Below, in pieces: positions 13,775-64,000 of a stretch of 64,000 nucleotides of DNA (position 1 is its first letter; each line of letters starts with the position of its first letter). The notes below the pieces were generated by a model, which did no database searches, had not been told where the DNA came from, and saw only the letters and a program-made list of their open reading frames with translations. This stretch comes from Echiichthys vipera (Eukaryota > Chordata > Actinopteri > Perciformes > Trachinidae), in NCBI GenBank assembly GCA_963691815.1, contig OY829662.1, positions 14,298,241-14,362,240 on the forward strand, read 5' to 3'. The position numbers and the translations under genes are program-made.

Positions 13775-16700
13775 AGGCAGCCACTTTAGGTGATAAAGCA
13801 CTTGACCAGCTAGTTCTCGCTTTTGTGTCTCAGAGCCCAGGGGCAGTGGAATGCACTGTGATATGTATGGTGACATGTGGCTCCGCTATTAACTTTACAC
13901 TTGTATGCCCTTTTGAAGCCACTGCTTGCCTGTTACAGCCTTCAAGCTACAATGGTCGGTTGATGCTCAAGCTGGCCACCAGGGGTTTGTTTTGTGTGGC
14001 TATTTAACACCCACACACACACACACACACTCACACACACACACGCACATATTCACAGTTTTTTCCCCCACATGTATGTTCCCACAGAGGAAAGGTGGAG
14101 TTGTTAAAGAGACACTGATAGCCTCTGGCAGAAGCTGTAGCTCTGTCTGATTGTTCTCTCTAGGAGCACTGTGCATGAGAGAGCAAAAACATAGCAAGTG
14201 GCATCAGAGAGAGAGTGAGAGCCTCTTTCTGCTCCGTTCAACCTCGCCTTCCAACTACCTGCTCATTAGGCTGGAGACAGGGGAGCTGCATGATGCCTGG
14301 TAACTTTATGCCTACCAGAGAAAAGCCTGACATTATCGCCTATTTATCAGAAGTTGCTGATCTCGTCAATGCACTGCCAGGCATCAATGCATTAATAAAT
14401 CAGTGATCACTCTGGGCAGTCTTGACTTCTATAGCTTCTTGCTGCCCTGACACGCTTTTATACACTCTGTTTTATTCACTTTTTATGTGTTGGGTTGATA
14501 TATTTTATCGAGCTAGTTACTACAGAACATAAACTAGGGATTACAACGTTGAACATAAAAAAAAAAAATCTGCCCCCAGAGAGAAACGGAAGCAATCTGT
14601 TTTTAATATACCCTACTTCTTATTCTCTGCACTGCTTCGATACTTCGCTCTCTGTCACTCAGCCTGCCGTTCTTGTTGCCTGCATATGTATGCAGGAACT
14701 GAGCAACATTGTTTTTATATCCTATTACCCAGAGAATTTGCCTGGCCCTCTCACCCTTCCATTTCCCCCACTTACTTTACCTTTCTTCAGATTTCCAGAG
14801 GCAGATGCTGTTATCTCCCAGGGTTTCAACAGCTTGTCACATCCACTAACTTCTGCTTTCTTCAAAAGCTGTCTCCCACTACATTGCTGGATGCACTCCC
14901 TGTGGTTGCTGATCCTGCTGGTAGGCTCAGCCAGCGATGTCAAACTTGGACGATTGCAGGAGAAAAAAACAAGGAACCAAAACCGGTGTCAGAATGATGG
15001 AAGGAAGGAGGGCGTATGAGTGAAAGAATAAGTGTTGCCGCTACAAGCAAGTTATTTATTTATTTCCTTTTCTTTCCGAAGCTGACTTCATTGATTTTTC
15101 TAACCTGAAACACAGCCACAGTAGAACCTTCTATCGTCCTATAGATTGGAATTGATTGCCTTGAGGCTCTCTTGTCCTGTAAATATTTGCAAGGCTTTAT
15201 TGATTCCATTAGTGGCTGGCTGCTATTTGTGACAATGGTATGGATGGTTGCTGTTGGTAAGAGTAAACCAATGTTGGGAGGCCGGTCCTTTTTCATAGCA
15301 CATTAAGGTCTTGTTTCACACGTGTATTGTTGTATACGACCTGTCCAAGCAGCCATTACGAGGCAAATGGTCACCTACTTGATTTGTGTGGCACTTTTTG
15401 AAAGCAAGCTGTTCAGGTGGATGATAGACTAGCGCACAGCCTATCTCATTAGTCCCTTCATTCATCTTCAAAGAATGAGAATCAATACTCTATTTGCGGC
15501 CAGATGTTTCTTGGTATGAAGCCATACATGGAGGATGACAGTGAGGGGGAAAGAGCCTGACCATGGATGTGACCCTCACCATGGTATGGCCACAACTTTA
15601 AAAGAGCTGTAGTCCCACGCTTGTAAACTCTAGATACAATGCACATATAGGAGCCAATGATGAAAAGTGTATATAAACTGTGGGTGTTTTAATCTAATCG
15701 GAGGAAACGAGAGACTGAGAGAGTGCTGCTTAAGAGCACAGGGGAGAGCGAAGTGGCCCACGCACTGCTGCTTTGTTAACCCGCATCACCTCAAACCCCC
15801 CACTCCCCCTCCTGCATATTCTGCTGTTGTCTCAGGAACACAAAGACTATTTTCAGGCAGCCAATCCACAGAGGAGTGGGAAACTGCAGCCCTGCATGCC
15901 CCTAAAAGCCTTCATGACTTTTTAATCGGTGGCTCAGGGCTCTGCGTCCGGCGGTTGGAGAGTGGACCCCACTGCCAGAACTCCACTCCACGGAGGGATC
16001 AAATCCCCCCTGCTTGAATCTTGGGCCTGTCAAAGCAGTCAGGCATGGAGACAGTGGATGGGTGGAATCTGAAGGTGAGAGGGGAGGAAGAGAGGCATAG
16101 TTGCCAGTGAAAAAGAGCAGTTTGCGGTGGAGAAGGGTGGATGGTAGAAGGCAGCCAGGGGGGAATGTTTGTAAAGGGAGAAAGAATGTATGGGAAACTG
16201 CTGAGAAAAGGAACAGCCCTGCACCAAAATAGAAATTTCTGAGGTGAGAAAAGGTTTGTTCAGTGGAGTTAGTGGAGTAAAAGAAAAGTGATGTGTCTGT
16301 GCGTGTGTTTGTGTGTGCACGGTACGTTCGGTAGGGGCAACATAGCATTTGGAAATGAGGGATTGTTAGAGCATACCAAACAGGGTAGGAAAGGTGGGTG
16401 GTGGATTTTATTGGAGAGCTGGAAAGGTTTTGTGATGAATAATAGTCATGAGTGAATTGGTCATTGTCAGAACCCTCCAGAGCCTTTTGAATCGGCAACG
16501 CTAGGGTTTTACAATGAGCTTCAGCCATGAAGATCAGCCTGTTGGGTCGTAATAGATGGAAAGTGAGTTGATGGAGGCAGGAGGCACAATAGATGAGGCT
16601 AGCTCTCCACTGGAGCGGCATTTGTCTGTGGGGAAATGGGCCACAGGAGAGACCTGTGTTCCTCCCACACAGTGTGCCGGGATCAGAGAGCAATACGCAT

Positions 16701-18299
16701 TCATTTGATGTAGGCATGCAGGCATGTGCACCCACACACTTGCACAGGTGCACGCACACATGCAATGAGACTCGGAAGAGTAAACACGCTGCAGGGGTAA
16801 CACGCTGGCTAATGATGCCCTGTTGACCCATCACTAATGATCCCCCTCAACTCAGCCAGGAACAAGATGGGCTTTGATCTGTCTGTCATTAAGGGACTGT
16901 AGAGTACAAGCACGTCTCTTTAATCTGATGAGGAATTCAAATACACATGGATCAACTGGAGAGACGTACACACACATTTACAAGCATGTTTCCTCATGAA
17001 TAACTATACATGCACACTCACATGTGAGGACTCAAGCAAACTTCTACTGTATACTCACAAACATCTGTATTTTCTCTACGAGTAAAGATTGTAGAAGATT
17101 GTATTTTACACTCACACACACAGCACCACACATATGCAGGAAAGCAAACAAAAAGCCCTTGAATCCATGATAGAGATTAAACATGTCATTAACTCGCTAT
17201 GGTAAAATAGGAGTAATAAATAAAATAGATGATTTATTAATATCCCGAGTTGTAATCCACTGCATTATATGTGTATTAAAGCACATTACTTACCATGGCA
17301 TGGTGAGCATTAAAGTGCTTCTAATAAAATTCTTAAGTGCCTCAAGGCATTTCAAAGCAGCAGCAGATCTCTAAGCAGTATCTCCTCAGTGTCTCACTAA
17401 TGGGACTGATGTAAATATGTTCATTTGTGAATCTTCCCTCCAATTTAGTGCTCCTCACATTGTAGATGAAGATTATCCAGGGATTATGGGGCTTGAAAAA
17501 AACGCTATTTGATGTGTATTTATGCACGGCTTATAGATGTAGTAATGTGGAATTAGGCCCCATCATGGGTGGAATATACAAACATGAAAAAAGTGTCACT
17601 CCTACCTCCCCCATCTTTCTCCCTGTCAGGTTGTCATTTAGTGATATTCGTTTCCAAAAGTGGAAATTTAGCAGACGTTTATGATGCAAATCACAGGCTA
17701 TAACTCTATGTGGTGTGGAGGGCCACATTAAGCCTTCAAATCACTCATCCCGTTGCTTGGGCGCCTGTAACATTATGCCATGGCTGCTTGATCGTTCGCA
17801 TATTTCAATGTGTGATTGCAGCCAACAACAGTCAATGCATTCACTTTGTAGGTCCCTAGAGGCGGAGAAAGTTCAGAGAATTACCAACATGATTTTTTTT
17901 TTCACACTAGTGTGCTATGAGCAGTGATGGGACCATTTGAAGAACACAGCAGGAAAAGAATATCCCTGAATACATTGACCTGATGAAAGATGGTGTTCCT
18001 ATTTAAATTTATGTAATTTCTAACGATAACCTCCAGGATATATGTGACATTGTGTGAAGACTAAAATTGCTGTGGTGGTAATTCCTTTTTTTCTTCTTTC
18101 TTTTTTTTCAATATATATATATATATATATATAAAGAGCTCTTGCATATGCATAAAACTGTGTCAAAAAATAGACCTAACCTTGGTTTTACTTTCGCAAA
18201 TTCAAAACTTCTTCATACCGGTCCATACCCACATTTAGATGCATAAGGATATACCACCCTTCCTCTGATGTTCTCTACCCACAGCTTAAAAAACTACCT

Positions 18300-18537
18300 T
18301 TGCAAAGATGCACCACATTTTTTTTTGCAAGCCAATCAAAGCAGACTGGGCTTTTTGTGAGGGCTTTTTAAAGAGACAGGTGCTAAAACAGATTGTTTTC
18401 AAACAGAGGGTGACTATAGATATATTCAGACAGGTAGAATGAGTTCAAGAAATGTGTTTTTTGAACATTAAATTATGAAAACATTTTTTCGTAGAAACCC
18501 AAAATACAAGTACAAGTAGCATGATACCTCTCCTTTA
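18300..18537. mobile_element. fragment related to the element at 57378-57838
   Basis: Shares gccaatcaaagcagactggg, gggcttttt, cagagggtga, tattcagacag and gtgttttttgaacat with 57640-57780, in the same order. Confidence 0.55.
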
Positions 18538-20343
18538 ATCTTTACCTTCAACGCAAATGGGAGAAAACAACTCTGCCAACGTGACTGCAGCAACACTGGA
18601 AGCAATGTTATCTTGGGTGCAAGCTTACAGATATAATTAGAAAATCATAATCAACCTCATATATTAGATAGCGTTGTTGGCACAGAGCTCCAAGCTGTAG
18701 TTTGTGCCAGTGTTATGATAACTATCAAGGGATATCGTTCGTTTTGCTTGTGAGACAGCTTGCAATTTTGAGCTCAACATGACACAATCTTTACAAGTGG
18801 AAATATATGCTTGTTACATTTATCATTAGGTGAACAGATGACAGGCATTTTCGAAGAAGTAGAGTGATTAAGTATGCTGAGTTTGATTGCATGAATAACA
18901 ACCAGTTGGATTTAGTGGACAGATCCTCTACTTTGTTATCCGAAGTTGTGTACTACACATCTTTAATGATCTAATGTGCTCCGTCATAATTAGCGTCTAA
19001 TCATTGTTCATTAATTTCATTCTTATGCATGCGTTATTTCAAAGTATTCACATAGAATGTTATTAAGCGCACCCGATTTTGACAAGTCGTGTTTCTTGTA
19101 CTAAACCATCCTAAAGGATGATGTGAGGAAGAGAGCACAACAATTAGTATCTCTGACTGAGTTTTTCCCTGCTCTGTTCCAAGTTGCATGTTTCTCACTC
19201 TGTGCCTGTTACTGTATCTGATAATTGAGATGAGCAATGTGGTGTGAAGTCATGTAAGAACCAGCCAAACGCTGCCATTAGCATAATGTCAGGGCGTTTA
19301 GATCTGATGTCTCCCTGCTGGCATAGTGCTGTCTCCCTTTCTTCACACAATGCCACAGAGCTGTGTTCATCCTCCTGCTGGGAGGGTGGCAGGAACACTT
19401 CAGAGACAGGAACCGGCAAAGAAGGCTCAGATGGTTTATAGGTCAAAGATGTGGCTTGGTGGGATGTCGGCTAGGAGGCTGGCAGCTTTGAGGTTCCATC
19501 TGAAGGAAGTGATTTTAAGGGGTGATGGGGTAGCTCTCACACCAACACAGAGCAGGACTTGGTGCTCGAGCATGGATGACGGAGGGCCTCTGTAATGTGT
19601 TGGAGAGAGGCAGTGATGTGATTAGCTGCATTCTGTCGGCTCTCACACTCCAGAGGTCTCAATTAGAAGCAGGAACTCTGTCCTCCCACAGGGTGCCCTG
19701 CTCACAAAGGCAATGATCCTGCTACACATCAGCCCAAACCTCCACCAAAATTAGAAAGGTTGAAACACACATGAATACAATCTTTAGCTCTACTCGTCTG
19801 CAACTTTAAATTAAGACCCGTTGTTACCCACTTGTAATCTATGTGACATATTTTAATTTGAGGAACCTCTGAGATCCCACTCTCAGAGTTGATGATGCAT
19901 TGACAATCAACATGTAAACAACGCATTCCCAACACTGATTGCTGTTCACGTCCGGGCCCAGAGGAAGGAAGTGAGACAGACAGGCAGGTTGTGTAAATGT
20001 AATGAAGGGGTATAATAATTCTTTTCTCTGTCAGCTGCTCTCTGCTATTAGCATTTACTGCCACTCACTGCTTGGCGCCCATGCACTCTGCCACACTGAT
20101 AAGAATCACAATCACAAGCCATTCCACACGCATATATTACAATGGCAGGCACTGTGATACCTTGCACCTAGCAAAACACTATTAGCATGCAAGTGGTATC
20201 TCTCCAATTCAGAGATTCAAATGGATTGGCTGGGGAGAAAAGCACGGATGGGACTTGGCCGTTTGAGTCCATGCAGTTTGCCTGATATTATTCTGATGTC
20301 TGCATCTGAAACACACACACAAGGATGAGCCTGTTCACATACA

Positions 20344-20462
<119 letters not shown>

Positions 20463-22437
20463 CCATACACACACATACAGTATGAGGGATAAAGGAGCGC
20501 AAGGGGCAGACACATTTTCATAATTTCAAGAGAAAAGATGACACCCTCCTCCAAAAAAAGTTCAAGTCTATATGTTAATGGTGGGTTGGAAAGATTCAGA
20601 TTTTATCTGTGGTGCATCAAGAAATTAAATCAAGACATGTCTGATATCTTCATGGAGCTAACCACAGACATCCCAGGATGGACAGGCAGCACATTGCAGG
20701 TGCATCTGATCATCTCCACCTCACTGCGTGTGAAATAATGTTTCCCCCACCATACCATCTACTAATTAGGATCTAATTATCCAGGCTAGTGTAAACAATC
20801 ACAGCAGATGGCATAGTGCGCAGTATTAACTCTAATGACCCAGGGCCCTGTGGAATTCACATTTCAGCGTGTTTGTTTATTTTCCTCCATTAGTCTTTGC
20901 CCTACTTTCTAAATTCACTTAGGCCTATTTCCAACCTTCTCATGCCTTGAGAAAAACTGCCCGCCTCCTATTCCCAGCTCTCGTTGTTTTTTTTTTTATT
21001 TGCTATTTCTTCCACTTACTATCGTTTATCTGTTTTGTGTTCCTTTCTCTTGTTTTGTTTTGTTTTGTATTTTTTCAAACAATGTCAATTAGCTTTAACA
21101 AAGATCAAGTGAAAATTTTTACCTACCCGCTACCATCTCTCTTCTCCCTAGTGAAAAGAGGAAAGTTGGAGAGAGACGGTGTATGTGATCTGGTGCACAA
21201 AAACCTTACTTCTTCCAAATCATAGAAGCTGCCTGTCTCACCTGGGAAATAGTACTGTGATGTCAGTCACATAGGCACTACAACAGGAGGCAAGCCTGGA
21301 TCGTATCTCATTTTGTTCTATCCATAAGAGCTCACCAAACCTTACTTCTTGAAGAAAAACAATTTCATATATCTTGTTCTTACAAAGTAAGCAATTGCCA
21401 AAGTGTCTGGCTTACTTTTCTAAGTTGATACATTGATCTGTTGGTTCCAAGAATATGTTCACAGCTTGCTGCTACAAGACATAAATCTTATATGATTGCC
21501 ACCAAGTCAGACATCCGTGCTTTGTCTTTTACAAAGCTAGGACTATTCCTTGGTGATTAAAAACATAACTACATCTAGCTACATTTGTCCATTTGTCGTT
21601 TCCCCACTGTTCATCGGACATGGCTGATCTGACTAGAGACTTGATGCTGCACAGGGCGTGTAATGGCGGCCGTGGGTGTGTGAGGTCTCATTAATTGAAG
21701 CCGGGCCTTGTGCCGGTGCTCCTCTGCGTGCCTTGTTCTCTGCCAGGAGCTAGACTTGCTAATTAGGCTCCTGGATATCACATACATATCCCTTGGTACG
21801 CCACACAATATACTGTTCAGAAAGTAGAAGAGAAGGAGAGAGTACAGAGAGAGGATGGAGGAAGACAGACTAAAGAGCGATGTAGAGATACGAGAAAATA
21901 TGGAAAGACATCTCGACAGAGAGCTCAGAATGAAGGGATGTGGAGAGAAAGTGAGAGAGATGACAACTGATGAGAGGGCAAGGGGAGAGAGAGTGGAAAC
22001 TACTGTACTGGGAGAGATAAAGGACACCAAGAAAGAGAAACTGCCACAACACAGAGAGAGGAAACTGATGTCTTGGCACGGAAAAGAGAAGATAAAAAAA
22101 GAGGGAATCAAAAAGAAAACGATAGTTTGAGACAGACAGAGCATAGCAGAGAGGTAGAGGGAGGCACTCAGAAGAGCAGCGAGGCAAACGGGGAAGAATT
22201 CCAAACAGAAAGAGAGAGAGTGTGTGTGTGTGTGTGTGTATGTTTGTGTGTGTGAATTTGTCTGTGCTGCCTACTGGAGTGTGTGTCCAGATAATTCAAT
22301 CTGCTGCCCATTGACTGGACTCCCGCTCCGTCTTCGCTCCTAATTAAATCTCCATTTGTTGGCTGGATGCTAGTGCTTCTAATTGTGTTGCTATACCATC
22401 AGATAGACAAACAGGCACACCTAGACACACTCACATG

Positions 22438-22478
<41 letters not shown>

Positions 22479-24673
22479 AGGCCTGGCAGATCCTAGACAC
22501 ATCACCGCGGTACATTACACCTCAATTAATCACATCAATTGACATAATTTAACCCGTGGCGGTCCACTAAACACAGCTGGTATGCAGGTGGTATTTCATT
22601 TGCGGCGACCTGAGGACTTTTCTGCAAAATCAAAGCAGATGCATCATCAAGTAGAAAAAACAGCGTAACATGAAAATCCATATCCTTTCTTCATCTCCTT
22701 CCTCTGAGTGGTGAGCATGACTCTATGGGCTTTTAAAAGCATGGCACTTCGGCCATGAAACCGTTATTGCCACAACAGAGATACCAAAGAAATCTTACAC
22801 AGGTGCACAGTGCTCAGTGCTAACCTGTTCTAGGGGCTATAAATACAAAGTAGGTAGGGAGACAATGGGCTCTGATGATCTGGCACTCAAATGCAGCATG
22901 TAGATCCATGGGCCATTTTTTAATTAATGTAGGGTTAGAGGGAGGTTCTTTAACCCCCCGCCCTGCCCCGTCCTGACCTGCTTGTTTGGCTTTGGCTCTA
23001 ATGGGTCACTTCACCTTGTAGCCTAGCGTCGTAGGACACCCTTCTCTCTTTTCATGTATCTCAGTTCTAAGCTCCTCACCTCTACATCACTTCTCCATCG
23101 CTCTCTTTTTTCATTAAGCGCTGCATTTCTCTCACCATCTGTTTTACCGTCACTTTTTCTTCCTCCTCTCTGGCTTTTCTTTTTTGCGCTCTTTCTTAAT
23201 TCCTCCCTCAGTGTCCGCCTCTTCTCTGACTCACATAAGTGATAGAGTGTATATCGGTGGGGTGCCTGTTGTCAAGGTGACAGCAGCTGGGGGACAGAGT
23301 GACAGATCAGCCTGACCTTCAGGATGGATCGTGTTTTTGCGGGAAGGAAGGTGTGAATATTTGTATGTGTGTGTGTGTTTGTGTTTGTTGTGGGCTTCAT
23401 GTCCTGACCCAAACATCCTCATCTCAATTTGAAAAGTAAAAAGTCACCAGGCAATCCAATATGCATGTGTCTGTGTGCTTGTTGTGCATGTGTGTATCTA
23501 TATGGGAGGTGTTTCATCAGCGTTTAAGATGCTTTTAACGCCCCTCCATCAACCCCACAACCCACCCCCTTTCACCAACCCATTACTAGGCCAAGGTCAC
23601 TGCCATGACTGTTGCATAACCCCCATCAAAGAGGCTAACCATGACCCATCTTGCATGTTAAAGTCCAATTGGGGAGGCTAAATGACTGCTCTAAATTTTC
23701 CTGGATGACATGATGCACCATGAGGTGGACTGGAGGTGGTCGATGGAGCAGGGAAGTTATGTGCATAATATGTGTATAATGTGTGTGTGTGTTTCTAGGA
23801 AGACAGAGAGAGTTGGAGAGAAAACGATAGCGGGGTAGAATAACAAGATGGTACACCTCCGAATGTTTCAACAGGCAATGTCACCACTTTATCACTACAT
23901 CTCAGTGATAAAGTTGTGCCTAGTGCCAGCAAGGATGTGGTTACATATAGGCTCAAACACAGGTGCCTGAGGATTAAGCTGAGGGCAGAGAAGCTCCCTG
24001 CTGCTGAAATGGAGCAAGGGTAAGAAGGTGAGGTACAAAATAAGCAAGAGAAAGAATACAAGACAAAAGCAGAATGTGAACACCATCTGTGTGATTGCAT
24101 GCCAGCATGGCGCAATGGGGAGCACAATGGGCCTTGGTTTATAAAGCTGCCCCGGTGCCTGTGGTCTTTGTTTTACAGCCATTAAAATTCTGTGTATACA
24201 GCAGGGGACCCGGCTGGAGCCATGCCACCATTCAACCTCAGCTGTCAGGTTAGAATAAGGTGTTTTCATATCTTTGGTGAATGGGTTCTGGCGGTGCAGC
24301 TGGACTGTAGGGGGTAGCTGCTCTGCATAGCAGCCACATTAAAGCCCGCCTGGTCTTCCCTAAACCTGCCGACCCGTTTCAGTTGGCTTTTATCTGTGTT
24401 CATAGTGTTGCAGGAATTCATGGTCCAGGAGGACTACCCTCTGGCTTTCCATCTGTATTTCATGCCTGCAGCAGGCACTGCTTTGCACCTGCCAAACCCA
24501 CCGCTGCCCCTTCGTTCATCACTGGAATGGAGGAGGTGACAGTTCATAGCCAATGCTCTTGATTTTCTTCCTCCAACAATACCGGTTTTCTTTCCAGAAA
24601 AGATGTCAGCTTTACCATAACCATTTACTCATATGACTTCCAGACAATGTCTGACAAATCCTATATGGACCAG

Positions 24674-25067
24674 AGTTTCCCTTTCCATCATTTAGCACAC
24701 AAGGAGAGATTCTCTGTGTCAGCTATGTTCTCACTTACTGGAAATACTCCATTTGGTTTTGGTAAGGTGGCGCCTGGGTAGAGTGAGATTGCCATTGCCA
24801 TCTTCAGGTAAATCAACCCTTCTTCCTCACCCTCAAGTTTGTTTTATTCCGGTTTCACGTTAGCCGCATGATAGAAACATCAGCAATGATACTCACACTT
24901 TGGGCTCAATCAGAGATAAAACAGACTTTGTACTAGGGAGCTAGTAGGGTAAAGTCTGTTTAATGTCTGATTTAACTGATTCAGACATTTTTGTTCTCAC
25001 ATATACTGTAGCTCCGCCGGGTAATGTCTGGATAATTTCAGGTTTGCGTGGATGTGTTAAAGGGGCT
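24674..25067. mobile_element. dispersed repeat, copy A of a two-copy family
   Basis: Shares several blocks with 47650-48155: ttctcactta, ggtggcgcctgggt, ctcaatcagagat, gggagct and gataatttcaggtttgc, in the same order. It ends ttaaaggggctc. Diverged; the left end is unclear. Confidence 0.6.
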
Positions 25068-27726
25068 CTTGACACATTGCAGCCAGTCATCTACAGTCAG
25101 ATGCACTAATGTCTCCAATAATTAAGTTGATTCTTAAGTCCATTCTTTTGTACATTCATGTATATTTGTGTTTACAGGCATATTTGTTTAAAAACATGAA
25201 ACGTGTACTAAAGTATTTATTTGTGGTGTACAGCACACAGTTCTTTAAAACGGGATGACACCTGTGACAAATTATAGATCTGCTCAGCGATGTTGACACC
25301 AGAGTGGAGGCATCCACCTGACACATAGTGATACAAGCATACTCATCTACAGTGAGAGATATCCACTGTACACTGTATCTTTTAACAGAGCCACTGTACT
25401 CACACGTGAACGTCCACATCTGCATGAGCAAAATAGACATACATGTAGATGCTACCACAATGACATAGATATTAACCAGTTACATTGCATATAATAACAG
25501 TATTTATCTGCAGTGAGTGATACACAGAAAAATAGAAAACAAAACACTTGCCGTGTTCACCACAGCGACAAACATGTATCAGCACTTTTTGAACTCAGCA
25601 GTTCACTGTAAAAATCTAAAGCACAATGATGAAGAGGAAGAGGAGAACGAGGATCAGACAAGAGGTTCTCTGTCAGAAACTCATTAGATTCCAGAGCCCA
25701 GTGTGCAGAGGCATTGGTCCAATCTTCCTTTAGCAGTGAGAACTATTAGTGGTCAGCGGTTATTTATGTTTTCACAGACTCTGGAAGCGATACAATATTT
25801 TTTCCTGCATGGCAATTCTACACTATATGTGGTCTTAAAAAGTTACGATACTCTCTGTCCCACTGGCTTTGTTCATGAAAATGTACACTTTGCTCTAAAT
25901 GTGTAATTAATAACAAGTGCCACAGATTATTAGTATTCAGGGATTCATAATCAGGACTCAACTGAATGGGTAATTTTAGGCAGAAATGTGAACACATGAA
26001 TGTCACTAAGTGGCGATTGCTCTCCACTCAATACCCCATTCCTCAATTTCACAACTTGGCATCACGCATATTCCTTGCCTCAGATGATCAGTGTGTGTGG
26101 CATGTGCAGGTCTCTAATGGTGGCTTGCTGATGGAGCCGCATTGCTAAGTGCATGTAGCCTCCATGACTCTGAACCAACTGGAAGTGGTGGGTATTGCCT
26201 GTGTGCATTTGTTCAGACATAATGGAACGCTTTGGGATTGTGTATGTGTGTGTGTGTGTGTGTGTATGTTTCAAGTACGAATGCATTTACTAGTGGATAG
26301 AATTACAGCAAAGCCACCACTCCAGCGTCTACTGCCTGGGGAAAATAGGGATGGCTCCTACATTTGGGCTCAGAAAGGGGATTCAGTTTCAAGGACCTAT
26401 TGGGTTTCAACAGTGTTTGTTTTGGAGAAGTTCATGCAATAGAAAGAACAGATTAGCCAGGTAGTTGAGTATTGTTGTTTCCAAATGAGAAAAATGTAAA
26501 GACTGGTTTTGGAAACAGAAAGCCTTAAGGTGGCTGTGCGTTTGCCTCATTTTATGACAGGTGTCTTTGAGGGTAATAGAAAAGGGAGTAAGCCGCAGCT
26601 TTCCGAGAGCTATTGTGTATGCTGTGTGTATGTGTGTGTCCTGTTATCTGTGTCAGTGTGCGCATGGTCGCCTGTGTGAATCACCGAGGTGCACAGTCAT
26701 TCTTGTATTTACAGTTTCAATCTGGTCCAATATTCTGTATCCCCTTCCCTGCTCTGTGAGGCTGCCCTCACATTCACCCAGTTCCACCACACCATCACCA
26801 TTCACCACCATAAATCTTAGGCATGAACCTGCGTGTGGATGTGGAGAGAGAGAGAGAGAGAGTGCGAGAGAGAGAGAGAGAGAGAAATAGGCTCCAGCAA
26901 TCTGCCATGAGTGTGGTAGAACTAAAACCAGGCATGCTCCAGGCCTTGGCGGCTTACTGCAACTATTAATACAGACTTTAATTAGCCCGCCACAAACACT
27001 GGCACAATCGGCTCAGTGTCGCCCGTGGCTGGCGAGGCAGACAGATCAATAGGTCTGATCATGCCTTTTTCATCAGCTCAAATGAAAGCACTTTGTCTCC
27101 CAGCTCTGGACCTTGTGTATCACCTTAAAGGCTTTCTGTGGCTGCACTGGCTGTGTGCAGTGTTGCGGATGGGGCCTGTATAATCTGGCTGCATTAGGGA
27201 ACTATAAAGATAAATGAAGGGAGGCACAGAGCATAACTCATCCTGTCAGAGAAGGGGGTTTAAGGCTGGGAAACTTTGTGTTTTCTAAAGCAGCCCCTAT
27301 CACCCCCACCCGCCATGGCTTCCTAGTTTTGCACCATCCCTTCTTCCTACTTGCTTGTAACCTTTTTCTATTTTTTTCTTGGCGTACAATCTCTGCTGTA
27401 TTTTTCTCCATCTACTTTCTGTCTATTCCCCCTTCCCTCCTCCTCCCCGTCTTTCTCGCCACCCTCTTTTACTGATCTAGAGGTATGGAAGAGTTAATTT
27501 ACACTTCCTCTGCTGCACAAATTGTTCTTTTACCTCTTTGCCAGTGCATTTCGGTTTGAAATAAAAGAGTAAGTTGCTTTTGCAATAACAACTTATTTCA
27601 TGTGCTTTTTGGCAGGCTTTCCTGCTGACCTTCAAGTTTGCAATCAGTGCAGAGAAAAATGGAAATAGCTTGTTACTGAATTACCAAGTCACTGCCTTTT
27701 TTTACACAACTACCCCCTTTGAATGC

Positions 27727-27736
27727 TTTCTTTTTT

Positions 27737-27784
<48 letters not shown>

Positions 27785-27810
27785 AATTTCTTTCTTTCTT
27801 TCTTTCCTTC
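27727..27810. repeat. (CTTT)n tetranucleotide repeat
   Basis: CTTT units with one ttaattt interruption near 27783. It lies 67 nt before the Ig1 exon and extends its pyrimidine-rich upstream region. Confidence 0.95.
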
Positions 27811-27876
27811 CACAATATTTATTTTTATGAAACTCACTATTTCCATTCCTGTCTTTTCCTCTCTTTCTGTTTCCAG

Positions 27877-64000
<36,124 letters not shown>

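Noticed and set aside
15902..16834. 310-codon open frame on the - strand, the longest non-sdk2 frame here
   Set aside because: No recognisable domain; the composition is Ser/Leu/His/Cys-rich as expected from pyrimidine-rich non-coding DNA, with no gene-like context. A protein search and RNA-seq would settle it.
21611..22204. 197-codon open frame on the - strand
   Set aside because: It is the complement of a purine-rich (GA) stretch, giving Ser/Leu/Phe-rich low complexity; no domain seen.
27278..27475. Hydrophobic open frame close upstream of the Ig1 exon
   Set aside because: It is a T/C-rich tract translated as Phe/Leu/Ser; no suitable donor or signal-peptide shape.

Overview
The window is animal nuclear DNA, almost certainly from a teleost fish. 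It has short GT-AG exons in long introns, very long CA/GT microsatellites, several non-autonomous transposon families typical of fish genomes, and no prokaryotic gene organisation. The only gene I can support is on the + strand: a large internal part of sidekick-2 (sdk2), which encodes a homophilic immunoglobulin-superfamily synaptic adhesion protein. Forty-two coding exons (27877-64000) join in one continuous frame of about 2,000 codons with no internal stop. They encode six Ig domains, thirteen fibronectin type III domains, one transmembrane helix and the start of the cytoplasmic tail. The exon with the start codon and signal peptide lies upstream of the window or is unrecognised within it, and the last part of the tail (where the family has a C-terminal PDZ-binding motif) lies downstream. 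The transmembrane and juxtamembrane sequence is sdk2-like rather than sdk1-like. I cannot tell sdk2a from sdk2b.

Layout. 1-27876: no supportable gene; most simply intron 1 (or 5' flank plus intron 1), with microsatellites (2612, 8254, 13408, 13671, 20347, 26845, 27727), fragments of dispersed repeats (7312, 10240, 12220, 18300, 24674), one candidate cassette exon (5440-5508) and some AT-rich stretches that may be conserved non-coding elements. 27877-43772: twelve exons for Ig1 to Ig6, two per domain, with transposon-rich introns. 44039-62293: twenty-eight exons for FN1 to FN13, mostly two per domain; FN10 uses four, and one exon is shared between FN5 and FN6. 62775-62915: transmembrane exon. 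63832-64000: start of the cytoplasmic tail, cut by the window edge.

The most unusual structures are not protein-coding. (i) A 1.3-kb fold-back element in the intron before the Ig3 exons is bounded by a perfect 15-bp direct repeat, carries a degenerate hammerhead-like core in both arms (suggesting Penelope-like origin), and contains a nested terminal-inverted-repeat element. (ii) A second copy of that nested element sits in the FN1 intron; its two termini have changed together, so each copy keeps a perfect but different 21-bp inverted repeat. (iii) About 205 bp of TG repeat stops 21 nt before the Ig5 exon, whose skipping would preserve frame. (iv) A perfect 13-bp hairpin contains the 3' splice site of the second Ig2 exon.
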